Part shown: positions 5,527 to 12,487 of the stretch, one piece after another
Layout: each line of letters opens with the position of its first letter
How positions within the stretch are numbered: position 1 is the stretch's first letter
Assembly (NCBI GenBank): GCA_945861815.1
Contig: CAMAVV010000019.1
Location: 1 to 14,665 of the forward strand
Direction of reading: 5' to 3'
DNA from: Thermoflexus hugenholtzii JAD2
Lineage (GTDB): Bacteria > Chloroflexota > Dehalococcoidia > SHYB01
Length of the DNA stretch: 14,665 bases
Notes under the pieces: model-generated
What the model was told of the DNA's origin: nothing
The model's database searches: none
The model's input: only the letters and a program-made list of their open reading frames with translations
Made by a program: the position numbers and the translations under genes

Positions 5527-7488
5527 TTAGCTTGCCAGCCAGATGACCTCAACGATGTGGCCGCCCTGGTGGAAGGCCTCGCCGCCGCCGGATTGCTGGT
5601 AGGCGTTGCGCAGGCGTCCACTGTAGACCTGGTAGCGCGCCTCCGTCGGAAGAACGAATCGCTTCGATTCGTTCTTCTCTATCGTCCAGGCCTCCCGCGC
5701 GATCTCGCCCAGCTTTTCCAGGGTCACACCGCGAGCCGCCTCTGTGGCCAGCTGGTTGATTCGCGGGATGTTGTACTCCATGAAGTTGGCCTGGTTGCCG
5801 GGAGTCAGCGTCTGGAGGTCCAGCGCCGGGTTTGCCAGGATCTGGTTGAAGAACAACGCCATGCTCTCGAAGTTCTGGTGCTGCTGACCTGGGTTGTAGC
5901 CGATCGCTGCGTAGAACTGATTGATATCGGCAACTTTCGTTAGGGACACCTCGATGCCAAGGTTCTTTTCGAGATCACCCTTCACCGCCAGCATCTGGTT
6001 TGTGATCGTCGCGCTGTACTCGTTGTAGATGATGTTGTGCTTCTCGCCAGCTTTGTGGCCGGATGCAGCCCAGAGCTCCTTCGCCTTCGCTGCATCGAAG
6101 ATAAAGGGGTTGTCGTCCCGGTTTGCGAAACCTTCGGCGATGGTGGCGACACCAGGCGGCGCGTTGTAGAGGAGGTTGGTCACGACTGTAGGCGGCGAGA
6201 GGACGGCAGCGCCGCCGTGGATCCTGTCGATTATGCCTTGCCAGTCGATGGCCTTCCCCACCGCAACGCGGGCGCGCTTATCGGCGAATGGCGCGTTTGC
6301 GCCCTCCGTCTTTAGCCCGAGGGAAAAGATGCCCTTGGCGTTGAAAAGCTCGGCGATCTGGCAGCCCGTGCACTGGCGTCCAAAGTTGACCGCATCTGCC
6401 GGCGTGCTGATGCCCACCGTCTGGGCGCTATCGAGCTGGCCACCGATTAAGCCAGAGCGAAGGAGCGTCACGCTGGTGATGATTTGGATGACGTGCTTAT
6501 CCAGATACGGAAGCGCCTTGCCGTCGCCGCCGTTCTTCCAGAAGGCGGGGTTGGCCGACATCTCGACCTTCGTCGTCCGGTCGAAGCTGGAAATCATCAT
6601 CGCGCCGCTGCCAACGATGCGCTTCGTGTAGTCGCCATCGAGTTGGAAGATCTCAGGCGGAAGGATGCGCGACTGGAAGTCGGCCAGGAGGAGCGGGGTG
6701 TATGGGTCCGGGTTCTTGAGCTGAATCTCAACGGTTGCCTCGTCCACGGCACGGACGTCGGAGAGGTTATTCCACTGTGGCCCTTGGGCGACGGTGGGCT
6801 GTGGCGAGCCGTCTGCCTTCTTCAGCTTGCCAAGCCAGTAGTTGACGCTGTGCACCACGTCCGCCGCCACGACCTTGCGGCCATAGAGGGACGCGAGCTT
6901 CGCATCGTAGCCATAGGCGCTCTGGGGCAGGTTATGCCACTTAGCGTTGGCGTTCAGCTTGAGCGTGAGCGCCTTGGCATCTTGCGACATCGACCACGTG
7001 GCCGCTAGGTCGGCCTCCTCTGCACACGTGCCGATGGCGCCGATCTTCTGGTTCGCCGCCACCGCACAGCGGATGAGCTGGCTATAGATCGGCGTCGCCA
7101 CCGTCATGGTGGTAAAGGAACGGCTGATGATTGGGTCGGTGGACGCAGGGGGCGAGTTGAAGCCGTAGTTATGCGTGCCTCCGCGCCGTGGCGGGACGCG
7201 CCAGTTCGGCTGGTTCTGAATCCAGCGGAAGCCGATGATGTTCTCGGTCTGTGCGCCAAGGCCTGGCTGCGGCGTCGGCGTTGCCGTCTGGACGATGACC
7301 AGCGGCGTGGCCGTTGGCCCTGCGGTAGGCGTTGGGCGCGGCGTGGGCGTGACTATGATAATTGCTGGCGTCGATGTAGGCGCCTCTTCATCGTCTCCGC
7401 CACCACAGGCCGTGACCACGAGCGCCACGACCATGAACAACGCCCCGAACAATCCGATTGTGCGACGTCTTGTCATTCGCGTAAACAT
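5527..7488 (-). CDS. Lipoprotein substrate-binding protein of an ABC transporter (SBP family 5, peptide/nickel type)
   Basis: This is an extracellular solute-binding lipoprotein of 653 residues that delivers peptides or other organic ligands to an ABC importer. Residues 1-27 form a signal peptide (RRR at 7-9, a hydrophobic run, lipobox VVTA|C with Cys28 as the lipidation site). Residues 36-78 are a Thr/Pro-rich linker, common in Chloroflexota lipoproteins. The binding domain follows from about residue 95, with ATPIYSQLIR, DLAATWSMSQDAKALTLKL and KPAFW-like AFWKNGGDG segments of the SBP_bac_5 fold. ATG 7488 is chosen over an in-frame start at 7650 because the lipoprotein signal begins there and GGAGGAGAAGG immediately precedes it. 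No permease or ATPase gene is adjacent, so it is an orphan receptor here. It has its own promoter (7622-7650) and terminator. Confidence 0.9.
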   Translation of the reverse strand: MFTRMTRRRTIGLFGALFMVVALVVTACGGGDDEEAPTSTPAIIIVTPTPRPTPTAGPTATPLVIVQTATPTPQPGLGAQTENIIGFRWIQNQPNWRVPPRRGGTHNYGFNSPPASTDPIISRSFTTMTVATPIYSQLIRCAVAANQKIGAIGTCAEEADLAATWSMSQDAKALTLKLNANAKWHNLPQSAYGYDAKLASLYGRKVVAADVVHSVNYWLGKLKKADGSPQPTVAQGPQWNNLSDVRAVDEATVEIQLKNPDPYTPLLLADFQSRILPPEIFQLDGDYTKRIVGSGAMMISSFDRTTKVEMSANPAFWKNGGDGKALPYLDKHVIQIITSVTLLRSGLIGGQLDSAQTVGISTPADAVNFGRQCTGCQIAELFNAKGIFSLGLKTEGANAPFADKRARVAVGKAIDWQGIIDRIHGGAAVLSPPTVVTNLLYNAPPGVATIAEGFANRDDNPFIFDAAKAKELWAASGHKAGEKHNIIYNEYSATITNQMLAVKGDLEKNLGIEVSLTKVADINQFYAAIGYNPGQQHQNFESMALFFNQILANPALDLQTLTPGNQANFMEYNIPRINQLATEAARGVTLEKLGEIAREAWTIEKNESKRFVLPTEARYQVYSGRLRNAYQQSGGGEAFHQGGHIVEVIWLAS

Positions 7489-7621
7489 CCTTCTCCTCCG
7501 TGTGCTGATGTCTGGGTTACGAAAGCGCCTGCGCCAGAGATTCCTTTGGCTAGCTGAATCCCTATACGGGTCGCCCAACGCTTCCGCAACCTGTCGCAGA
7601 CAGGGTTTTGAAAGTGGCGGG

Positions 7622-7650
7622 AGTATAGTCCAGGCCACAAGGCCTCGCAA
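7622..7650 (-). promoter_or_regulatory. Sigma70-like promoter for the substrate-binding protein
   Basis: On the minus strand TTGCGA (7650-7645), a 17-bp spacer and TATACT (7627-7622) make a good housekeeping-type promoter. RNA would start near 7615, leaving a leader of about 127 nt that opens with a 6-bp hairpin (7590-7595 with 7599-7604). A 5-bp inverted repeat, AGGCC/GGCCT (7632-7636 with 7641-7645), sits in the spacer and could be an operator half-site pair; that part is speculative. Confidence 0.55.
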
Positions 7651-7722
7651 TATTATTTCTGAGGCGCTATCAAAAGTGAGCCAAGTTCGTAAGATGGTTA
7701 CGACGAACGTGACGAGTTTCGT

Positions 7723-8529
7723 CTACGCGCCTGTCCATTTCGGGGGCCGCTTCTCGACGAATGCCTTAGCCCCTTCAATAATATCGTTCGTCTTGGCGGT
7801 GATGCCGTTCAGATACAGCTCATACTCAACGGCGCGCGTCGCCTCTGCCTCCAACCCCCGGCGCAAAGCGCGCTTCGCCAGCCGCACCGCGATGGGCGAT
7901 TGCAGCAGCATCTTCTGCGCCATCTCCATCGCCGCCATCTCCATCGCCGCCTTCTCCACCGCCGTCTCCTTGATAACCCGGTTAACGAGTCCAAGCCGGA
8001 GCGCCTCCTGCCCATCGATCTGCTCGGCGAGGAAGCTCATCTCGCAGGCCTTGGCATAGCCCACGGTTTGGATGAGGAAAAAGGTCGCGCCGGAATCGGG
8101 GACGAGGCCCCGTTTCGTAAAAGCTGCGGCGAACTTCGCATCCTCCGTCGCGATACGTATGTCGCACGCCAGCGCAAGGCACAGCCCGCCGCCGACGGCA
8201 TGTCCCCGTATCGCCGCGATCGTCGGCTTCTCGATCTCCCACAGCCGCAGGGCGCTCCAGCCGATGTGCCCCTGCCGGTCCACCGCAGGCTTGGCGCCCT
8301 TGGTGATCCGCCCAGTGGTGATGCCCTTCAGGTCGTAGCCTGAGCAGAACGACTTCCCGTTGCCTGTGAGCAGCGCCACCCACACGTCGTCGTCCCTCTT
8401 GACCTTTTCGATGCAGGCGTCCAACTCCAGCGCCATGTCGTTGCTTACAGCATTAAGCACGTCCGGGCGGTTCAGCGTGATGGTGGCGATGTGGCCGTCT
8501 TTCGCGTAGAGAACCATAGGGTCGGGCAT
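7723..8529 (-). CDS. Enoyl-CoA hydratase/isomerase (crotonase) family protein, PaaG-like active site
   Basis: This crotonase-fold enzyme of 268 residues acts on acyl-CoA thioesters. Visible are IATITLNRPDVLNAV (14-28), the first oxyanion segment SFCSGYDLK (60-68) and the second AVGGGLCLA (111-119). Of the two catalytic Glu of classical hydratases, the first position is C117 and the second is about F137, so ordinary hydration is doubtful. GLVPDSGATFFL (141-152) carries D145, the position of the catalytic Asp in PaaG and enoyl-CoA isomerases, which favours an isomerase role. Residues about 191-205 contain a duplicated AMEMA unit. ATG 8529 has AGGAGG 5 nt upstream; homology does not extend to the in-frame start at 8634. 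A TACAAT at 8557-8562 (minus) could be a -10, without a good -35. It is divergent from the SDR gene. Confidence 0.87.
   Translation of the reverse strand: MPDPMVLYAKDGHIATITLNRPDVLNAVSNDMALELDACIEKVKRDDDVWVALLTGNGKSFCSGYDLKGITTGRITKGAKPAVDRQGHIGWSALRLWEIEKPTIAAIRGHAVGGGLCLALACDIRIATEDAKFAAAFTKRGLVPDSGATFFLIQTVGYAKACEMSFLAEQIDGQEALRLGLVNRVIKETAVEKAAMEMAAMEMAQKMLLQSPIAVRLAKRALRRGLEAEATRAVEYELYLNGITAKTNDIIEGAKAFVEKRPPKWTGA
7921..7965. repeat. In-frame 15-bp tandem repeat inside the crotonase-family gene
   Basis: Positions 7921-7935 and 7936-7950 are identical 15-mers (CATCTCCATCGCCGC). 7951-7965 is a third copy matching 12 of 15 bases. Read on the minus strand the two exact units each encode AMEMA, and the diverged one encodes AVEKA-like residues, lengthening a helix without breaking the frame. 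Confidence 0.85.
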
Positions 8530-8663
8530 AGAGGCCTCCTGAAAGGGTCGCCGCACATTGTAGGGGAGCCTAGGGATAAAGCGTAGGGCCTGCGTCACTG
8601 CTAGGGTTGCTTCCCGTGGCCCCCTCTGCAACAATCTCGCCAGCCATCTCTTGGAGGAATGCT

Positions 8664-9479
8664 ATGGGAGAACTCGAAGGCAAGGTTGCGATCGTCACCG
8701 GCGCAGGGCGGCTGCGCGGCATCGGGAGAGCCACCTGCGTCGCGCTGGCGAATCTGGGCTGCAACGTCGCGCCCACCGGGACGGGGCGCAAGCCGGACAG
8801 CTACCCGCCCGATGAGAAGGCCGCAGGCTGGCGCGACATCGAAAGCACCGCCGAACAGGTGCGCGCCGCCGGCGCAAAGGCCCTCCCCCTGGTCGGCGAC
8901 GTCTCCAACAGCGGCGATGTGGCGCGCATGGTCACGCAGACCCTGGACGCCTTTGGGCGCATCGATATCCTGGTGAACAACGCCGCCTTCGCCCGTGGCG
9001 CAGACCGCGTCACCGTGGACAAGCTGGACGAGGCGCTGTGGCGCAAGGTTATCGATGTGAAGGTCACCGGCGCATTCCTCATGTCCAAGGCCGTCGCCGA
9101 TGTGCTCCTGCGGCAAAAAGAGGGCGGGCGCATCGTCAACATCTCCTCCATCGGCGGCAAGCGCGGCAATGCCATCAGCGCCGCCTATTGCACCGCCAAC
9201 TTCGCCTTGCAAGGCTTCAACCAAGTGCTGGCCCAATGGCTCGCGCCCCACGGCATCACCAGCAACGCCATCTGCCCCGGCATCACCGACACCTCGCGCA
9301 TGGACGACGTAGGCTATCCCCGCAACCAAGCCTGGGATCGTATGGTCCAGCTCATCCCCATGAAGCGCCCTGCCAAAGATGAGGAAATCGCCGGCGTCAT
9401 CGCCTTTCTCTGCACCAAGGCCGGCGGCTACATCACCGGCCAGGCCATCAACGTAGATGGCGGCATGGTCATGTGGTGA
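8664..9479 (+). CDS. SDR-family NAD(P)-dependent oxidoreductase with altered catalytic tetrad
   Basis: This short-chain dehydrogenase/reductase has 271 residues. The Rossmann fold is clear: KVAIVTGAGRLRGIGRA (7-23), a stretched Gly-rich nucleotide loop; GDV (78-80); the NNAA motif (105-108); NISSIGG (159-165); the PG of ICPGITDT (203-210); and GQAINVDGG (259-267). An insert rich in Pro/Asp follows beta-2 (about 38-60). The active site is unusual. Tyr175 is present, but the +4 Lys of YxxxK is Asn179 (AAC), while the tetrad Asn of the DVNxxG motif is Lys133 (AAG). Loss of activity, or a rearranged proton relay, are both possible. ATG 8664 has GGAGG at 6-nt spacing. It is divergent from the crotonase gene and may act on hydroxyacyl-CoA esters (inference). 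Confidence 0.88.
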   Translation: MGELEGKVAIVTGAGRLRGIGRATCVALANLGCNVAPTGTGRKPDSYPPDEKAAGWRDIESTAEQVRAAGAKALPLVGDVSNSGDVARMVTQTLDAFGRIDILVNNAAFARGADRVTVDKLDEALWRKVIDVKVTGAFLMSKAVADVLLRQKEGGRIVNISSIGGKRGNAISAAYCTANFALQGFNQVLAQWLAPHGITSNAICPGITDTSRMDDVGYPRNQAWDRMVQLIPMKRPAKDEEIAGVIAFLCTKAGGYITGQAINVDGGMVMW

Positions 9480-9560
9480 GTCGCTCGGTGCGACGGCCAA
9501 CGGCCTTGCGGCTTTTCTAGAGGCCCCACCAATCGTGCGCTGCCACGTGCTCCTGCACAT

Positions 9561-9592
9561 GCTGCCTCTGTTTAGGGTAGGATAGAGGCAGC
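9561..9592 (+). promoter_or_regulatory. Hairpin in the leader of the DEAD-box helicase gene
   Basis: GCTGCCTCT (9561-9569) pairs perfectly with AGAGGCAGC (9584-9592), a 9-bp stem with a 14-nt loop ending 22 nt before the helicase ATG. It lacks a T-tract, so it is not a terminator of the SDR gene. It may be a 5'-leader structure controlling the helicase, or simply another intergenic palindrome. Confidence 0.45.
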
Positions 9593-9614
9593 GATACATT
9601 CCCATTCGCCCACT

Positions 9615-10937
9615 ATGACATCATCGTCCCAAGACCCTTCCAGTAGACCCTCGCCATCTCCTCAACAGAACTCCGGCGGCGGTCCCTCGTTCCCTAGCCG
9701 TCGCCGACCTCACGGGCGCGGTGGCGATAGGCCGCCCCAACAGCCAGGCGGGCCGCCGCAACAGGGGCATGTTCCGCCCAATGTTCCCGCTGTCACCGGC
9801 CCCCAACCCCGCGACCTTCGCTTCGGCGACCTGGCCATCTCCGAGCCAGTGATGCGCGCCATCTTGGAGTTGGGCTATCAATCGCCCACGCCTATCCAGC
9901 AGCAAGCCATCCCAATCATGTTCCAAGGCGTCGATCTGGTAGGCCAGGCGCAGACGGGCACCGGCAAGACCGCAGCCTTCGGCATCCCCATCGCAGAGCG
10001 CGTTGATGGTGGCCAGCGCCACATCCAGGCCATCGTCCTCACGCCCACCCGCGAGCTGGCCCAACAGGTCAGCGCGGAGATCGCCCGTATCTGCAAGCAC
10101 CGCGGTATCCGCGTCGTCACCCTCTATGGCGGCCAGCCCATCAAAAAACAGCTCGCCGAGCTGGAGCATGGCGTCCACGTCGTCGTCGGCACCCCTGGGC
10201 GCATCATCGACCACATCGATCGCGGCACCATCAAGCTGGGCCAAGTCTCCATCGTGGTGCTGGACGAAGCCGACCTGATGCTCGACTACGGCTTCTTCCC
10301 CGATATCCGCCGCATCCTGCGCTTCATTCCAGGCAGGCGGCAGATCGCCCTCTTCACTGCCACCGTGCCCACGCCCATCAAGAACCTCATCCACAACTAT
10401 CTGCACCAGCCCAAGCACATCCAAGTAGGCGCAAGCGCAAAGCCCGTGGAAGAGGTGCGACAGCTTTACTACGAGGTGGCCGACCGCGATAAGATCGCCG
10501 GGCTCATGGAAGTCTTGCACGGCGGCGAACACGACCAAGCACTGATCTTCTGCCGCACCCAGGGCCGCGTCGACATGGTCGCCGAGCGGCTCTCCCGGCG
10601 CGGCTTCGCCATCCAGGGCATCCACGGCGGCATGGAGCAAAAGAATCGCGACGCCGCAATGAACGCCTTCCGCGACGGCTCGCTGAAGCTCCTCGTCGCC
10701 ACCAACGTCGCCGCGCGCGGGCTCGATATCGCTGCCGTCTCCAACGTCATCAACTTCGATATCCCCGAATCCGTGGAAGACTACGTCCACCGCATAGGGC
10801 GAACGGCGCGCATGGGCCGCGAGGGCACCGCCATCACCTTCGTCTCAGAATGGGACATGCCTGCCTTCGAGGCCATCAAGAAGCACGTCGGCGCGGAGAA
10901 GATAGAGCGAAGAGACCTCAAGCTCTACCAGCGCTAA
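9615..10937 (+). CDS. DEAD-box ATP-dependent RNA helicase (RhlE/CshA-like)
   Basis: This RNA helicase has 440 residues and unwinds short RNA duplexes, for example in ribosome assembly, mRNA decay or cold growth. Residues 1-66 are a disordered Pro/Gln/Gly/Ser tail. The core follows with the motifs in order: Q motif (F70 to Q95-Q97), Walker A AQTGTGKT (112-119), PTRELAQQ (144-151), TPGR (193-196), DEAD (217-220), motif III as TAT (248-250) instead of the usual SAT, LIFCRT (310-315), ARGLD (367-371) and HRIGRTARMG (392-401). It stops shortly after the second RecA domain, without the basic C-terminal tail of many homologs; the N-terminal tail with its RRR and RGG-like residues may serve RNA binding instead. 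The ATG at 9615 has no visible Shine-Dalgarno. A 9-bp hairpin precedes it. Confidence 0.95.
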   Translation: MTSSSQDPSSRPSPSPQQNSGGGPSFPSRRRPHGRGGDRPPQQPGGPPQQGHVPPNVPAVTGPQPRDLRFGDLAISEPVMRAILELGYQSPTPIQQQAIPIMFQGVDLVGQAQTGTGKTAAFGIPIAERVDGGQRHIQAIVLTPTRELAQQVSAEIARICKHRGIRVVTLYGGQPIKKQLAELEHGVHVVVGTPGRIIDHIDRGTIKLGQVSIVVLDEADLMLDYGFFPDIRRILRFIPGRRQIALFTATVPTPIKNLIHNYLHQPKHIQVGASAKPVEEVRQLYYEVADRDKIAGLMEVLHGGEHDQALIFCRTQGRVDMVAERLSRRGFAIQGIHGGMEQKNRDAAMNAFRDGSLKLLVATNVAARGLDIAAVSNVINFDIPESVEDYVHRIGRTARMGREGTAITFVSEWDMPAFEAIKKHVGAEKIERRDLKLYQR

Positions 10938-10948
10938 CGCCCTGTTCT

Positions 10949-11057
10949 TTGCTCCTTGCTCCCTTGCTCCTCTTTACCATCTACATCTCTGCGTTCAGTG
11001 CTCTCGGTGGATAAAGCTTCCCTTTCTCCTCTCACCTGACTTCCTGAGTTCCTACGT
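10949..11057. repeat. Pyrimidine-rich intergenic stretch with tandem and dispersed repeats (copy B)
   Basis: The plus strand from the helicase stop to about 11085 is strongly C+T-rich. It holds three consecutive TTGCTCC units (10949-10955, 10956-10963 with an extra C, 10964-10970). It also carries the pair CCTGACTTCC (11035-11044) and GTTCCTACGT (11048-11057), which are exact copies of 10-mers at 4460-4469 and 4481-4490. No promoter or terminator is evident in this roughly 200-nt space, apart from the Shine-Dalgarno before 11139. Confidence 0.55.
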
Positions 11058-11138
11058 CCCTTTCTTTCCCCCCTTCCTTGACAGGCCCTCGCCTCCTGGC
11101 GAGAATAGCCCACACACCACGCACCCCAGGAGCGTACC

Positions 11139-12395
11139 GTGTCCTCTGCCAAGGGCTTCCTCTTCGACCTTCGCGTCCTTGAAATCGCCGACGAGCGCGG
11201 CGAGTTCCTCGGCAAGCTCCTCGCCGGCGCAGGCGCCGACGTCGTCAAGATCGAGCCGCCGGGCGGCAACCGCACTCGCGCCATCGGCCCCTTCTACCAA
11301 GACAAGCCCCATCCCGAGCGCAGCCTCTTCTTCTGGCACTACAACCTCGGCAAGCACGGCGTCACGTTAGATATTAAAAAGCCCGCAGGCCACGACCTTC
11401 TCACGCGCCTTATTCCCAACTTCGATATCCTCATCCACACTGGCGCACCCGGCGAACTCGACAAGATGGGTCTGAGCTACAAGGCCCTCAGCGCCATCAA
11501 CCCCCGCCTCATCGTCGCCGCCATCACGCCCTTCGGCCAGACCGGCCCCTGGCGCGACCTGCGCGGCTCGGACATCGTCCACCTCGCCCTTGGCGGCGTC
11601 ATGATGAACTGCGGCTACGACCCCATGCCCGGCATGGAGTACGATACGCCCCCCATCGCGCCCCAGATGTGGCACGCCTACCACATCACCTGCAACAACA
11701 CCTATATGGCCACCCTCGGCGCGCTCCTCTACCGCGAGCAGACAGGCCGCGGCCAGTTCCTCGACGCCTCTATCCACCAGGCCGTCTCCACCTGCACCGA
11801 GGTGGACATACCGCACATGGTCTATGCGCGCCAGCCCGTCTGGCGGCAGACAGGCCGCCACGCCATGACCACCATCGTCGCCGGCAGCCAGTCAGTCACC
11901 AAAGACGGGCGCTATGTGAACGCCAGCGGCGTCCTGGGCGGCACGCAACTACCCCTCTTCGAGATGCTCAACAAGTACGGCGCTGCCGACGACCTGATGG
12001 ACGAGAAGTACAAGGACCCTGCCGTACAGAAAGACCCCGTCGTCTCGCGACACATCAACGCCGTCATGAAGCGCTTCATCCAGTCGTACAAGTTCGAACG
12101 CGACCTCTGGAAGGAAGGCCAGACATACAATATGCACTGGTCGCCTATCCGCAAGCCCCATGAGAACCTCACTGACCCCCATTGGGCGGCGCGCAAGACC
12201 TTTACCAAGGTCTATCACGAAGACCTGGACAAGACCTTCGCCTACAACGGCGCACCCTGGCTCGCGGGCAAGTCCCAGTGGCGCACCGGCCCTCGCGCGC
12301 CCCACCTCGGTGAACACAATGGCGAGGTCTATGGAAAAGAACTAGGCATCTCCACAAAAGAACTCACTAAATTGAAAAAACAGGAAATCATATAG
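11139..12395 (+). CDS. Class III (CaiB/BaiF) CoA-transferase homolog lacking the catalytic Asp
   Basis: This family III CoA-transferase homolog has 418 residues. It starts at GTG with AGGAG 6 nt upstream. The fold is recognisable: RVLEIADERGEFLGKLLAG (12-30), GAGADVVKIEPPGG (30-43), KHGVTLDIKKPAG (72-84), ITPFGQTGPW (129-138), TGRGQFLDAS (202-211) and a normal C-terminal LGEHN. However, the residue 21 positions before the Thr of TGRGQ, where Frc has its nucleophilic Asp169 and the other three paralogs here have Asp, is Tyr181 (TAC), flanked by His182; no Asp lies between D169 and D209. The protein may therefore be a structural or substrate-binding partner of the Asp-bearing paralog 92 nt downstream, or use another chemistry. 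The N-terminal DERG form marks a subfamily distinct from its neighbours. Confidence 0.88.
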   Translation: MSSAKGFLFDLRVLEIADERGEFLGKLLAGAGADVVKIEPPGGNRTRAIGPFYQDKPHPERSLFFWHYNLGKHGVTLDIKKPAGHDLLTRLIPNFDILIHTGAPGELDKMGLSYKALSAINPRLIVAAITPFGQTGPWRDLRGSDIVHLALGGVMMNCGYDPMPGMEYDTPPIAPQMWHAYHITCNNTYMATLGALLYREQTGRGQFLDASIHQAVSTCTEVDIPHMVYARQPVWRQTGRHAMTTIVAGSQSVTKDGRYVNASGVLGGTQLPLFEMLNKYGAADDLMDEKYKDPAVQKDPVVSRHINAVMKRFIQSYKFERDLWKEGQTYNMHWSPIRKPHENLTDPHWAARKTFTKVYHEDLDKTFAYNGAPWLAGKSQWRTGPRAPHLGEHNGEVYGKELGISTKELTKLKKQEII

Positions 12396-12409
12396 ACCTC
12401 TCCCTTAAT

Positions 12410-12459
12410 CCCTCCCCTGAGAGGGGAGGGAAATCACCCCTTCCTTCTCAGGGAAGGGG
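12410..12459. repeat. Double palindrome between two CoA-transferase genes
   Basis: CCCTCCCCT (12410-12418) pairs with AGGGGAGGG (12422-12430), a 9-bp stem with a 3-nt loop. CCCCTTCC (12437-12444) pairs with GGAAGGGG (12452-12459), an 8-bp stem with a 7-nt loop. A G-rich tail follows (12460-12473). It resembles the CCCTCTCCC-type palindromes interspersed in many bacterial genomes. There is no T-tract, so it may reduce but probably does not stop transcription into the downstream gene. Confidence 0.65.
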
Positions 12460-12487
12460 CCGGGGGTTAGGTCCAAGGAAACCTCCC

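Noticed and set aside
7489..7650. Longer N-terminus for the substrate-binding protein
   Set aside because: It would bury the lipoprotein signal peptide, while ATG 7488 has a near-perfect Shine-Dalgarno directly before the signal and the promoter lies over the extension.
8558..8586. Plus-strand promoter for the SDR built on TTGTAG and GATAAA
   Set aside because: The spacing is 11 bp, far from 17, and no hexamer at proper spacing resembles TATAAT.
8530..8634. Longer N-terminus of the crotonase-family protein
   Set aside because: ATG 8529 has AGGAGG and begins at the family start; the upstream residues are not conserved and cover the divergent promoter space.
8607..8663. Earlier start for the SDR
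   Set aside because: GGAGG at 6 nt and the typical first strand (KVAIVTG) support 8664.
9485..9525. GGCC-rich region after the SDR followed by TTTT as a terminator
   Set aside because: Only 4-5 bp of stem can be formed and the T-run is four bases; it is too weak to call.
9551..9556. CACGTG-type palindrome upstream of the helicase as an operator
   Set aside because: A single hexamer in GC-rich DNA is expected by chance, and no second site was seen.
9621..10790. 389-codon open frame antisense to the DEAD-box helicase
   Set aside because: Its composition is Asp/Ala/Gly/Val-rich, the mirror of GC-rich codons, with no motif or ribosome binding site; the helicase strand is certain.
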